From positions 372,001-436,000 of the forward strand of contig JAJDTU010000005.1 in NCBI GenBank assembly GCA_022826965.1: 64,000 nt of DNA, in the 5' to 3' direction. Under the pieces are notes generated by a model, which saw nothing but the letters and a program-made list of their open reading frames with translations, had not been told where the DNA came from and did not search any database. The translations under genes and the position numbers were made by a program. Of the stretch, positions 7,402 through 16,215 are shown one piece after another. Position 1 is the first letter of the stretch. Each line of letters starts with the position of its first letter. Source of the DNA: Dehalococcoidia bacterium. GTDB taxonomy: Bacteria; Chloroflexota; Dehalococcoidia; Bin125.

Positions 7402-7457
7402 GCCGGAGCCCCCCTCTGCCTTCGGCATATCCCCCCGCTAGCGCGGGGGGAGAGGGG
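7402..7457. repeat. REP-like element with three-way-junction potential
   Basis: An outer stem CCCCTCT/AGAGGGG encloses two hairpins, TGCC-TTC-GGCA and CCCCCCGC-TAGC-GCGGGGGG. The same architecture with small sequence changes occurs at 39413-39459. It lies between two convergent genes and might also work as a bidirectional terminator. Confidence 0.8.
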
Positions 7458-7510
7458 TTCGGAGCTAGGGGCTGGGGACTCGTTGGATTCGGGGCCTGAA
7501 CGGGCTGGGC

Positions 7511-8116
7511 CTAGTCGGAGAAGGGGGCTTCGACGCCGGGGGGCATTGCGACGTTGAAGGTGTTGAGGCCGATGGAGACGAGTGCGTAGTAGCCCATGAC
7601 GGAGGCGACCTCGAAGACTCCGCGCTCGCCGAGCATGTCCTTGAGGGTTTCGTAGGTTTCGTCGGAGACGCGCTGGTTCTCGATCAGGTCGCGGCCGAAC
7701 CGGTAGACCGCCTGCTGGCGCTCGTCGCCGAAGAAGGGCTGTTCACCGTCTCGTATGGCGTCGATTGCGCCCTCGGAGACACCGGCGCTCTGGGCCAGCC
7801 GGGCGTGGGCCCAGAACTCGAAGTTGGCCCTCCAGTGACCGCCCATCGTGCAGATCGCGACCTCAAGTAGATCGGCGGGCAAGGACGTGCCGTAGCGAAT
7901 CGAGGCGCCGAGCTTCTGGATTGCGTCGCCGACGTCGGGCGACTGGAAGAGCGCGTTGAAGGGTCCGATCAGCGCGTCGTCGGGTCCGGCCAAACCGCCG
8001 TGTTCTCGGTCGGGGTTGCCGCGCGGACCGGTCGTGATGTTGTCCCAGAGAACGCGTTGGTCGTCGGTGAGGGTGTCGAAGGTTTGCGGTTCGAGTCTGG
8101 GCGCGCTCATGGTCAT
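7511..8116 (-). CDS. Carboxymuconolactone decarboxylase (CMD)-family protein
   Basis: A 201-residue all-helical protein of the CMD/AhpD superfamily. The core helix pair has LLEVAICTMGGHWRANFEFWAHA, where AhpD-type members carry a C-x-x-C pair. Here no redox cysteine pair is present, so the protein is more like gamma-carboxymuconolactone decarboxylase-type members than a peroxidase partner. The FGRDLIENQRVSDETYETL helix and MGYYALVSIGLNTFNV closing helix are also typical. Its ATG overlaps the stop of the CoA-transferase gene (ATGA), so the two are co-translated. It probably acts in the same ring- or lactone-degrading pathway as its neighbours, but the substrate is unknown. Confidence 0.85.
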   Translation of the reverse strand: MTMSAPRLEPQTFDTLTDDQRVLWDNITTGPRGNPDREHGGLAGPDDALIGPFNALFQSPDVGDAIQKLGASIRYGTSLPADLLEVAICTMGGHWRANFEFWAHARLAQSAGVSEGAIDAIRDGEQPFFGDERQQAVYRFGRDLIENQRVSDETYETLKDMLGERGVFEVASVMGYYALVSIGLNTFNVAMPPGVEAPFSD

Positions 8117-10707
8117 GATTCCTTGTCGTTGGTCGCGGTGGTTCGTCGGAGATGCGGGGGCAGGAGATGGTCGGGATATGCGGTCCCGACTAGGCCACTG
8201 CGCTCCAACTCCGCGAGCTGATCCTCGGAGTAGCGGAGCAGATCACAGTAGATCTCACGGTTGTGCTCGCCCAGCTTGGGCGGCGGCGTGCGGAGTTGAT
8301 TCGGGGTTCGGCTCATGGTGAAGGTGAGACCGGGATAGCGATGCGTGCCGACTCCATCGACGTCCATCTGCTCGAAGAAGCCGACCTCGCGCAGATGCCG
8401 ATCGGACAGGGCGTCGAACGGATCGTTCAAGGGGGCGGCGCAGATACCAGCGAGCTGGAGCTTGTGGAAGAGGTCTTCCTTGTTCCAAACGATGGTCTCC
8501 TCGGAGATCAGGGAGTCCAGCACCGCCGAGTTGGCCTTGCGCGCTTCGGCGTGGGAGAAGCGGGTGTCGAGCGGCGCGTGCGCGAGGTTGGATTGCACTG
8601 ACGCTTCGCCGGGTCCAGCGGCGAGCGCGTCGCAGAGGGCGACGAACTCGGCGTCGGAGGCGACATCAATGGCGATCCACTGATCGTCGCCGCGACAGGG
8701 GTAGACGCCGTAGGGAGCGTGATACTGATGGCTGTTGCCTTGCGACGGCGGGTTGTCGCCGTTCATGGAGCGCTGGAAGAGGTACTCGGCGAGCGTGGGG
8801 ATGAAGCCCTCGTTGAGCGGCATTTCGATCATCTGGCCCTGGCCGGTCTGTTCGCGGTGGCGCAAGGCCATGAGGACGGCGACCGCGCCTTGAATGCCAG
8901 ACATGCCGTCGCTGGCGAGCGTCTCGCCGATGGCCTCAGGTCCACGGTCGGGATATCCGCGCAGGTGAGTGTGGCCGACCATCGCCTCGACGTGCAGACC
9001 GAAGGCGCGGTAGGAGGCGTACGGTCCCTCGAGTCCGAAGGCCGGCATGCGCAGCATGATGAGCCGGGGATTGATCTTGCGCAGTTCTTCCCAGCCGATG
9101 CCCGCCTTGTCAATGGTGGTCGGCACGTTGTTCTCGACCAACACGTCGCACTGTTCGATCAGCTTGAGGAACGCTTCTTTACCTTCGGGCGACATGATGT
9201 CGCAGGTCATCGAGCGCTTGTTGCGTGCGTGGGAGTTGAACGAGGCGAAGCGGTTCCACGGATCGTCGCCCGGCTCGGAATCGGGGTACTGGGGCTGGAC
9301 GCCGATCTCCGCGCCGCGGAGCATGGCGTCGCGGGTCGGGACGTTCTCTGCGCCGCGCGTGTAGGGCTGCATTCGGTTGACGGGCTCGACATTGATCACG
9401 TCGGCGCCCCACTCGGCCAGCAGTTGGGTCACGTGGGGTCCGGCCCAGACGACGGTGATCGCGGCGACGCGCAGGCCCTCGAGGGGCAGATGCAGCGAGC
9501 TCGAGGGTCCATGCGGGAGGGGATGGCGGAGGTTTTCGATCGGGTCGGGCGGGGTGAGGTCGAGGACGACGCGTGAATGCTCGCCGAGTCTGGGCGAGCG
9601 TTTCGGCGGATTAGGTGGGGACTCGGACATGCGGAAAGGGAAGCCCGGGTAGGGCAACTCGGTGCCGTGCCAGTGGGTGATGCGATGCCACCAGTCGCGG
9701 GCGGCGAGCTGCGGGTCGTCGAGGACGTCGGCGACGGTCATGACCGCGCCGGCGAGCAGCCCTTGCGCCTGCGCCTCCGCCACGACATCGATCTTCTTCT
9801 TGTCGGCGAGATACGAGTCCACGGCCTGATCGACCCGAGCGCCGAAGCCGGAGCCGGGTCGGGGCCCGGACAGATAGTCGTCGTCTTCGAGCAGATCCTC
9901 GCGGCCGATCCAGCGCACGAGCCTGGGCAGACGATTGCCCGCGCCCATGATGTTGACGAAACCGTCGGCGCAGGGATAGATGCCGAAGCCGACGAGTCGG
10001 CGCTCGGGTATTGCGCGTCCCGGTGCGACGCCGCTGTATTCGGCGGCGAGCAACTGGATCGTGCGTCGGTCGCGGCAGCCGGCCTGGCAGCGATAAAGGG
10101 AGATATCGATCCAGTCGCCAGCCATGCGGTCGGTTGAGACGCGCTTGTGGGCGAGGAGGATGGCGAAGGCAGCGGTCGCGCCGGCGTGGTAGCTGGCGTA
10201 ATGCCCGGCGAGCTTGATCGGCTCGCGGTCGGCTGCGCCGGTCGCGTGGAGGGGACCGCCGATGGCCTGCATGGTGAGTTCGGATCCTCGGTAGTCGCGG
10301 TAGGGGCCGCTCTGTCCGAATGGCGTGATGGAGCAGAGGATCAGGCGCGGGTTGATCGAGTGCAGGATCTCCCAACCCCAGCCGGCGGCTTCGGGCTCGC
10401 CGGGTTGCAGGTCTTCGACGACCACATCGACCAGTTGGGCGAGGCGTCTGACGGTGGCTGCGCCATCGTCGGTGTGGGGGTCGAGCACGATCGACTGCTT
10501 GTTGGTGTTGAGGTGCATGAAGATGCCGGAGGCCTCGAGGTTGTGCTCGTTGTTGGGGAAGGGACCGAAGCGGCGCGAGGGATCGCCGCCGCGCGGCTCT
10601 GCCTTGATCACCCTCGCCCCGTAGTCGGCCAACAACTTGGTCGCATACGGACCCGTGACCGTACGGGTCAGGTCAAGTACGACGATCCCCTCCAACGGTC
10701 CGGCCAT
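8113..10707 (-). CDS. Two-domain CaiB/BaiF CoA-transferase (family III)
   Basis: 864 residues, about twice the family's usual 400, made of two fused CaiB/BaiF domains. Domain 1 (about 1-395) starts LEGIVVLDLTRTVTGPYATK; domain 2 (about 405-864) starts LEGLRVAAITVVWAGPHVTQ. The start at 10707 (MAGPLEG) matches the family start; upstream in-frame sequence is unlike protein and antisense to the next gene. Family III enzymes move CoA between acids through an Asp. Domain 2 keeps it at D600 (LASDGMSG), while the aligned domain 1 position is S172 (HYASYHAG), so domain 1 may be non-catalytic or use another mechanism. The gene follows a flavin hydroxylase/acyl-CoA dehydrogenase homologue and precedes the CMD gene on the same strand. 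Confidence 0.88.
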   Translation of the reverse strand: MAGPLEGIVVLDLTRTVTGPYATKLLADYGARVIKAEPRGGDPSRRFGPFPNNEHNLEASGIFMHLNTNKQSIVLDPHTDDGAATVRRLAQLVDVVVEDLQPGEPEAAGWGWEILHSINPRLILCSITPFGQSGPYRDYRGSELTMQAIGGPLHATGAADREPIKLAGHYASYHAGATAAFAILLAHKRVSTDRMAGDWIDISLYRCQAGCRDRRTIQLLAAEYSGVAPGRAIPERRLVGFGIYPCADGFVNIMGAGNRLPRLVRWIGREDLLEDDDYLSGPRPGSGFGARVDQAVDSYLADKKKIDVVAEAQAQGLLAGAVMTVADVLDDPQLAARDWWHRITHWHGTELPYPGFPFRMSESPPNPPKRSPRLGEHSRVVLDLTPPDPIENLRHPLPHGPSSSLHLPLEGLRVAAITVVWAGPHVTQLLAEWGADVINVEPVNRMQPYTRGAENVPTRDAMLRGAEIGVQPQYPDSEPGDDPWNRFASFNSHARNKRSMTCDIMSPEGKEAFLKLIEQCDVLVENNVPTTIDKAGIGWEELRKINPRLIMLRMPAFGLEGPYASYRAFGLHVEAMVGHTHLRGYPDRGPEAIGETLASDGMSGIQGAVAVLMALRHREQTGQGQMIEMPLNEGFIPTLAEYLFQRSMNGDNPPSQGNSHQYHAPYGVYPCRGDDQWIAIDVASDAEFVALCDALAAGPGEASVQSNLAHAPLDTRFSHAEARKANSAVLDSLISEETIVWNKEDLFHKLQLAGICAAPLNDPFDALSDRHLREVGFFEQMDVDGVGTHRYPGLTFTMSRTPNQLRTPPPKLGEHNREIYCDLLRYSEDQLAELERSGLVGTAYPDHLLPPHLRRTTATNDKES

Positions 10708-10828
10708 GCGACTCCCAAACGAACGCGACGGATGTCGAACGGGAACACGAGCCCGCTCGCCACACAGACTGCGGCCATGGTAAGCCACACTTACAGATTT
10801 CCCGCCACCGCGCGTTCGGAGCCTTGAC

Positions 10829-11989
10829 CTAACGAGCGCGGCGGGGCTCCATGCCGAGCTGGGCGCGTACGCCGGCGTCAAGGTTCCAGTCCAGGGCAGC
10901 TCCGTGTTGGCGTGCAGTCTGCAGGTCTCGCCAGCGGCGTTCGAGGGTCCAGCCGCGCCGGGCGGCGTTGGTTCCGCCGGCGCGGAAGAGGCGTTCAACG
11001 GCGTCGGCGCAAGAATGAACGGCATGGACGTTGGCGAGTCGGCAGCGACCGAGGAGCGCCAGATCGGGTTGGCCGCGTTCGACCAACGGCCAGGCCCGGA
11101 TCCAGGCTTCCTGGACGAAGGATCGGGCGGATGAGACTTCGGCCTGGGCCCGGGCGTACTCGAGGCGGAACGTCTCTCGATCGCGGAGGGGAGCCGAATC
11201 GCCGGTGGTCGACTCGGATGCGTGTTGGGCCAGATCGTCGAGTGCGCCCTGAGCCGTGCCGACGGCGTGGCCGGCGTTGGCGATCCAGGCAACGAGCGAG
11301 CGGTCGGGGACTCGCCAGTGCGGGCCGTCTGCCGCGGGTGGATCGAGCGCGGCCCAGGTGTGTCCCTGCTGGACGAAGGCGTCCTGGAGTTCCCAATCGT
11401 GGCTGCCGGTGCCCTGCAGACCCATGGCGTCCCAGGTCTCGATGACGGTTCCGGCGCGTTGCGGCAGGAGGGCGAAGCGGACCTGATCGTCGAAGTCGAT
11501 GAAGGTCGCGACGATGTGGGTCGCGTGCTCGACGCCGCTGACGAAGTTCAGGCGACCGCTGAGGCGATAACCGGAGACATCCGGGGCTGCGGTCGTCATC
11601 ACGCGTGAGGATCCGACGATGCGGCAGCGGGGGCCGCCGGGCTCCTCGCCGCCGATCATCTGACTGAGGACGGCGTTGGGCAGCCAGGCCGCGAGGAGCG
11701 AGACCTCGCTGGCGATCATGACGACCCAGGCTGTGGAGGCGTCGGCGTGAGCGAGCGCCTCGATTGCGTGGAAGACGACCAGCGGATGAGCCTGCTCGCC
11801 GTAGCTGCGCGTGGGGATGTTGAGGCGGAACAGTCCGCGGTCGGTGATGGCGTCGATCAGGCTGGACGAGACGCTGCCGCGCGCTTCGATCTCGTTCGCG
11901 CAGGCGCGGATCATCGGTTGTAGCTCTCGCGCCCCTTCGACGAGCGGATGTTCCTCATACTCCGGGAAGGGGTGGCGGGCTTTGGACAT
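10829..11989 (-). CDS. Acyl-CoA dehydrogenase-fold flavin hydroxylase
   Basis: 386 residues of acyl-CoA dehydrogenase fold, most like the group D flavin monooxygenases (HsaA, DszC and 4-hydroxyphenylacetate hydroxylase type). Evidence is the N-terminal helical domain with ITDRGLFRLNIPTRSYGE, the ADASTAWVVMIASEVSLLAAW segment, the beta domain with YRLSGRLNFVSGVEHATH, and the C-terminal helix bundle. The usual acyl-CoA dehydrogenase catalytic Glu is not evident. It probably oxygenates or dehydrogenates a bulky or cyclic substrate with reduced FMN/FAD. It precedes the CoA-transferase gene by 121 bases on the same strand and is divergent from the aminotransferase gene. The ribosome-binding site is weak. 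Confidence 0.82.
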   Translation of the reverse strand: MSKARHPFPEYEEHPLVEGARELQPMIRACANEIEARGSVSSSLIDAITDRGLFRLNIPTRSYGEQAHPLVVFHAIEALAHADASTAWVVMIASEVSLLAAWLPNAVLSQMIGGEEPGGPRCRIVGSSRVMTTAAPDVSGYRLSGRLNFVSGVEHATHIVATFIDFDDQVRFALLPQRAGTVIETWDAMGLQGTGSHDWELQDAFVQQGHTWAALDPPAADGPHWRVPDRSLVAWIANAGHAVGTAQGALDDLAQHASESTTGDSAPLRDRETFRLEYARAQAEVSSARSFVQEAWIRAWPLVERGQPDLALLGRCRLANVHAVHSCADAVERLFRAGGTNAARRGWTLERRWRDLQTARQHGAALDWNLDAGVRAQLGMEPRRAR

Positions 11990-12055
11990 GAACGCAGGGT
12001 AGAGGCGGGCCTAGACTGCGTCGCGATACGGATCTCCGAGTGAGTGAGGGACGAG

Positions 12056-13300
12056 ATGACGACTGAACGATCACGATCGGCCGACGGAGCGCTGCGCGAG
12101 CGGGCGAGCGCTGTGATTCCGAACGGCATGTACGGCCACCAGAACGCGGCGATTTTGCCGAAGAACTTCCCGCAGTTCTTCGCCCGCGGCGAGGGCTCGC
12201 ATCTGTGGGATGTCGACGGCAACGAGTACATCGACTACCTGTGCGCGTACGGACCGATCCTGCTGGGGTACCAGCATCCGGCGGTCGATGAGGCTGCGGC
12301 CGAGGCGCAGGGCGCGGGCGACTGCTTCAATGGTCCCTCGCCGAAGATGGTCGAACTGGCCGAGTTGCTGGTCGAGATCACGCCATGGGCGGACTGGGCC
12401 TGGATGGCCAAGAACGGCACTGATGCGACGGTGTACGCGGCGTCGGTGGCTCGCAGTGCCACCGCGCGCGGCACGATCGTGCGCGCGCACGGCGGCTATC
12501 ACGGCGCCTCGCCGGCCTGGATGAACCCCGAGGACATGTACGCCCAGACCGATGGCACGATCGAGTACGAGTACAACGACCTGGAGTCGGTACGGGCCGC
12601 CGTCGACGCTGCGGAAGGCGACGCGGCCGCGATCATCGTTTCGGCGTTCAAGCACGACGTCGGCATCGACCAGGAGCTGCCGACGCTTGAGTTTGCCCGG
12701 GGCGTCCGCGAGCTTTGCGACGCCAACGGCATGGTGCTGATTCTGGACGACGTGCGGGGTGGGTTCCGGATCGACATGGCCGGAAGCTGGGCTCCGCTTG
12801 GGGTCGACCCCGATCTGAGCGCGTATTGCAAGGCGATTGGCAACGGTCACCCGATTTCGGCGCTGATGGGTCGAGAGAGTCTGAGCGAAGCAGTGGCCAA
12901 GACCTTTGCGACCGGGTCATATTGGTTCACCGGCGCGCCGATGGCGGCGGCGCAGGCGACGATTGAGACGATGCTGGAAACCGACGGCATTGCCCACCTG
13001 GAGCGGGTCGGCACCGCGCTGCGCAATGGCTGGCAGCGGGCCGCCGATGCGCACGGCGTCGGCATCCGTCAGACCGGTCCGGTGTCGATCCCGCTGATGC
13101 TGTTCGACGGGGACGATTTCTCGACGCGGGACGTGCCGCGCGCCTATCGATTTTCGGCGGAACTGGCGGAACGGGGTGTCTACCTGCATCCTGTCCACAA
13201 CGGGTTCCTCTCGACGGCGTTGAGCGACGATGATGTCGCGCACACGCTGGAGGCGTCGGAGGAGGCGTTCGCGGTGGTGGCGTCGGAGTTTGGCGACTAA
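12056..13300 (+). CDS. Class III aminotransferase (glutamate-1-semialdehyde aminomutase-like)
   Basis: 414 residues of PLP fold-type I, related to HemL and other class III aminotransferases. Landmarks are FARGEGSHLWDVDGNEYIDY near the N-terminus, GYHGASPAW, the LILDDVRGGFR block carrying the Asp that binds the pyridine nitrogen, and K259 in AYCKAIGNG, which forms the Schiff base. The start is ATG 12056, with GAGGGAC just upstream; an in-frame GTG 12 bases earlier is possible. A dedicated porphyrin role is not supported by the context: its divergent neighbours are degradative genes, so an amino-acid or amine transaminase role is more likely. Confidence 0.85.
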   Translation: MTTERSRSADGALRERASAVIPNGMYGHQNAAILPKNFPQFFARGEGSHLWDVDGNEYIDYLCAYGPILLGYQHPAVDEAAAEAQGAGDCFNGPSPKMVELAELLVEITPWADWAWMAKNGTDATVYAASVARSATARGTIVRAHGGYHGASPAWMNPEDMYAQTDGTIEYEYNDLESVRAAVDAAEGDAAAIIVSAFKHDVGIDQELPTLEFARGVRELCDANGMVLILDDVRGGFRIDMAGSWAPLGVDPDLSAYCKAIGNGHPISALMGRESLSEAVAKTFATGSYWFTGAPMAAAQATIETMLETDGIAHLERVGTALRNGWQRAADAHGVGIRQTGPVSIPLMLFDGDDFSTRDVPRAYRFSAELAERGVYLHPVHNGFLSTALSDDDVAHTLEASEEAFAVVASEFGD

Positions 13301-13377
13301 CAAACAGCATCTAGCACCTACCAAGCCCATAGCGGCTTTGCGCGAGCAACTCTTCGCAAGGAAGTGGAGACCTGTGC

Positions 13378-14229
13378 ATGGTTTCGGCACGGATCGCAAT
13401 CTTGACGTTCACGGCTCTAGTCGTGGCGCTCCTGGGCCTCTTGTTCGCCGCGTGCAGCTGCGAATGTCCCGGACCTCCAAGCGTTGCGCCCGTTCAAGAA
13501 CTGGCGCAGCAGTCGCCAGAAGGTGATGACGTTGTCCAGTCAGAGATTCAGACGCAGGCGGCAATGCAAGTAGATCAGCCAGCGACGATGGACGATGTCT
13601 TCAACATCGATGACCCCATCGATGCAGGAGTTCGCTTGAACGGACTCCACGAAATTTTGGCCGATGGCAACCCGGTCCACAACCGTATTGGGTGGGCAAA
13701 GGCTGGAGTTGCGGCACAGCGCATAGAATTGATCTGTTCGGATCTGGAACTCGCGGTGGAGCTCGACCCCTCCTGCGACAAACTGCTGTCAGCCATCGGC
13801 TCGCCTTTCGCACAGAGCACGCAGATATTGTCGGAAGCTCTCGATGAGCTGAGGGATGTTGTGTCGCGACGTGACTTCCTGTCGCATCCGGGTTCCAGTC
13901 GTTGGGACTCAGACATCAAGGGCTACGAGATTCCCTATCCGCTGTTACAGGCCTCATTGACGATTGGGGATCGCATTGATGGGGCTGGCTATATCGTCGG
14001 AGCTCACAGTTGGTCAAATGATAGGGACGCGTTTTCTGAGGCTCTCCTAGCGGCTGTCAGTCAGGATGATGCTGCAGGATTGATCACATCGATAGCGTTT
14101 GCTGATCTCTGGGAGGAGATTCAAGCGTGGAAACCGAGAAGTATTCGACTTTCGGCCGCCGAGATTGAACTTGGTAGACAACGGATCGTCAGTGAACTGG
14201 ACCGCTTAGGAGTTGCGACCGATGACTAA
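13378..14229 (+). CDS. Orphan lipoprotein, unknown function
   Basis: 283 residues. The N-terminus has a hydrophobic segment (IAILTFTALVVALLGLLF) followed by A-A-C26, compatible with a lipoprotein signal, then a Cys-rich start (CSCEC). The mature part is acidic and mostly helical with no recognised domain. A paired stretch of aspartates and the EIELGRQRIVSELDRLG C-terminal helix are visible. Base composition is clearly less GC-rich than the flanking genes, which suggests recent acquisition. It is convergent with the MFS transporter gene, overlapping it by four bases at the stops. Confidence 0.7.
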   Translation: MVSARIAILTFTALVVALLGLLFAACSCECPGPPSVAPVQELAQQSPEGDDVVQSEIQTQAAMQVDQPATMDDVFNIDDPIDAGVRLNGLHEILADGNPVHNRIGWAKAGVAAQRIELICSDLELAVELDPSCDKLLSAIGSPFAQSTQILSEALDELRDVVSRRDFLSHPGSSRWDSDIKGYEIPYPLLQASLTIGDRIDGAGYIVGAHSWSNDRDAFSEALLAAVSQDDAAGLITSIAFADLWEEIQAWKPRSIRLSAAEIELGRQRIVSELDRLGVATDD

Positions 14230-16079
14230 CGGTCTCGGTAGCGAGGATAGACAAGCAACAGCGCCAGCCCGACACCGGCGCCAATCATCACAGCGGCAAG
14301 GATGGAGCGGCGCAAAGACCGCACAGCTTCTCGGCCACCCTCATAGGACCCCGGCCGTGCTTGCGGCGCGGACTGTTGACGCAGTTCCAAGTCGAATACC
14401 TCAATGGCACCGTTGAGCAGGAGCAGGTCCCCGCTCGGCGGCGGGGACGGGAGGGGGACGGACGCGGGCGCCGAGTCCGGGCGTTCGATGCTGACAGCGG
14501 GCGGTAGTTCGGCGCTGCGGAGGCGGATTTCCTTCATTCTCAGGATCGCGAGCACAGAAATGAAGACGATGGCGGCGGCGAGGAGGAAGTTGTCGGTGAT
14601 GGCGGTGGCTACGGCCGTCTGCACCTGGGGTTCAGCGACTGACCAGACTTCGGGTCCTAGGTCTTCCACCAATCCTTCTCGGAACAGGGGATCGACCAGC
14701 TTTTCCGGTTGAATCCGATCGACCAGATCGGGGCTGAGTCGCTCCATGAGTCCCCCGGCCAGGCGAGCGTTGAAGAGTGCGCCAATCACTCCGATCCCAA
14801 TCACGCCGCCGACCTGCTGGAAGAACTGGGTGAAGGCCGAGACGATGCCGAGGAATTTCTGCGGCGCTGCGTTCTGAGAGGCGATCGACATGACCGGCAT
14901 CATCAGGCCCATGCCTGCGCCGAAGAGGAACATGCGGCCGAGGACGCCGGGGATGGTGGTCTCGCGAGTCATGGTCGAGAGCAGGAGCATCGAGCCGAGC
15001 ATCATCAGCGAGCCGGTCGCGGCGAGGATCTTGTAGCGGCCGGTGCGCGACATGATCTGCCCGGAGACGACGGAGGCGGCAACCGAGACGAGGATCATCG
15101 GTCCCATGACCAGACCGGCGGTTGCGGCATCGACGCCGATCCCGACCTGCAGGTAGAACTGCAGGTAGACGAAGACGCCCATCATGCCGACGCCGATGAA
15201 GAAGTTGACCACAGCGGCGGTCGCGATGGTGTGAATGCGGAACAGATGCAGGGGGACGATTGGTTGCTCGGCGCGCTGCTCGATGCGGATGAAGAGCACG
15301 AGCGCGATCGCGGACATTGCGAACAGCCCGAGCGTTTGCGGAGCGAACCAGCCCCACTGGGAGGCCAGGCTGAGGGAGATGAGCGCCGGGATCAGCGTGA
15401 CCGAGAGGGTCAGTACGCCGGCGACATCGACGTTGAACTCTCGCTTCGGCGGGCGCAGCCAGGGCACCTTGAGCGCCACGACAGCGATCACAACAGGGCC
15501 GAGGATCAGCATGATCCAGAAGACCCAGCGCCAGGACAGGGTCTCGGTGAGGACGCCGCCGATCGGCGCGCCGATCAGGCTCGAGAGCGCGAACACGCCG
15601 CCGAACAGGCCGATGAAGCGTCCCCGCTCGGCCGGGGCGTAGAGGTCGCCGACGACCGAGAACGAGGAAGTCATGAGGATCGCCGCACCGACGCCCTGGA
15701 CGGCGCGGAAGGCGATTAACTCGTAGATGCCGGGCGCGAAGCCGCAGAGTGCGGAACCAACGAGGAAGATTGCCATACCGCTGAGTAGCAGCGGCTTGCG
15801 GCCGAACATATCGCCGAGCGTGCCGGCGATCGGGATCGTGACGACCTGGGCCATGATGAACGACTGGATCAGCCAGGGGTACAGCTCGAGCCCGCCGAGA
15901 TCGGAGACGATCTGGGGCATGGCAGGGCTGACCACGCTCTGCTCGAGAGCGGCCATGAACATGCCCAGCAGCGCGCCGAAGATGATCAGGCGCTTGGTCC
16001 GGCGAGGGAGGTCGATGCCGAGCGGACGCTGATCGTCGGGCGAAGCGGCTGGGTCGGCTGTGGTGGTTCGAAGGGCCAC
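14226..16079 (-). CDS. MFS multidrug exporter, DHA2 (EmrB/QacA) type
   Basis: 617 residues with 14 predicted transmembrane helices, as in the DHA2 drug:H+ antiporters, plus one extra hydrophobic segment at the extreme C-terminus (ILAAVMIGAGVGLALLLVY). Motif A appears as GTLGDMFGRKPLLL after helix 2, and motif C-like glycine-rich sequence (GGVFALSSLIGAPIGGVL) in helix 5. The long proline-rich cytoplasmic stretch between helix 14 and the terminal segment is unusual. No TetR-type regulator or membrane-fusion partner is adjacent, so it appears to act alone in the inner membrane. Substrate unknown. Confidence 0.9.
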   Translation of the reverse strand: MALRTTTADPAASPDDQRPLGIDLPRRTKRLIIFGALLGMFMAALEQSVVSPAMPQIVSDLGGLELYPWLIQSFIMAQVVTIPIAGTLGDMFGRKPLLLSGMAIFLVGSALCGFAPGIYELIAFRAVQGVGAAILMTSSFSVVGDLYAPAERGRFIGLFGGVFALSSLIGAPIGGVLTETLSWRWVFWIMLILGPVVIAVVALKVPWLRPPKREFNVDVAGVLTLSVTLIPALISLSLASQWGWFAPQTLGLFAMSAIALVLFIRIEQRAEQPIVPLHLFRIHTIATAAVVNFFIGVGMMGVFVYLQFYLQVGIGVDAATAGLVMGPMILVSVAASVVSGQIMSRTGRYKILAATGSLMMLGSMLLLSTMTRETTIPGVLGRMFLFGAGMGLMMPVMSIASQNAAPQKFLGIVSAFTQFFQQVGGVIGIGVIGALFNARLAGGLMERLSPDLVDRIQPEKLVDPLFREGLVEDLGPEVWSVAEPQVQTAVATAITDNFLLAAAIVFISVLAILRMKEIRLRSAELPPAVSIERPDSAPASVPLPSPPPSGDLLLLNGAIEVFDLELRQQSAPQARPGSYEGGREAVRSLRRSILAAVMIGAGVGLALLLVYPRYRDR

Positions 16080-16215
16080 GCAGATATGTTTCGGATACTC
16101 GAACTACCCGTCAAGGTACGCTCGCGAGTCGGACTGCTCAACGCATCAGGGAGTTCGGCTCGACTGCTAACCTGATTACATCTGAAACGGTCTCGCCCGC
16201 TGGAAGGGAAACGCC

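Noticed and set aside
10708-11292. In-frame extension of the CoA-transferase reading frame by 195 codons
   Set aside because: The encoded sequence is low-complexity and Pro/Arg-rich, lies antisense to the flavin hydroxylase gene, and the family start (MAGPLEG) is at 10707.
12056-13300. Calling the aminotransferase HemL (heme pathway)
   Set aside because: The fold matches, but no other heme-biosynthesis gene is near and the context is degradative.
14709-15719. Plus-strand acidic/His-rich open frame of 336 codons under the MFS exporter
   Set aside because: Composition (E/D/H/R) is what the antisense of a hydrophobic membrane protein gives; no start site or domain.
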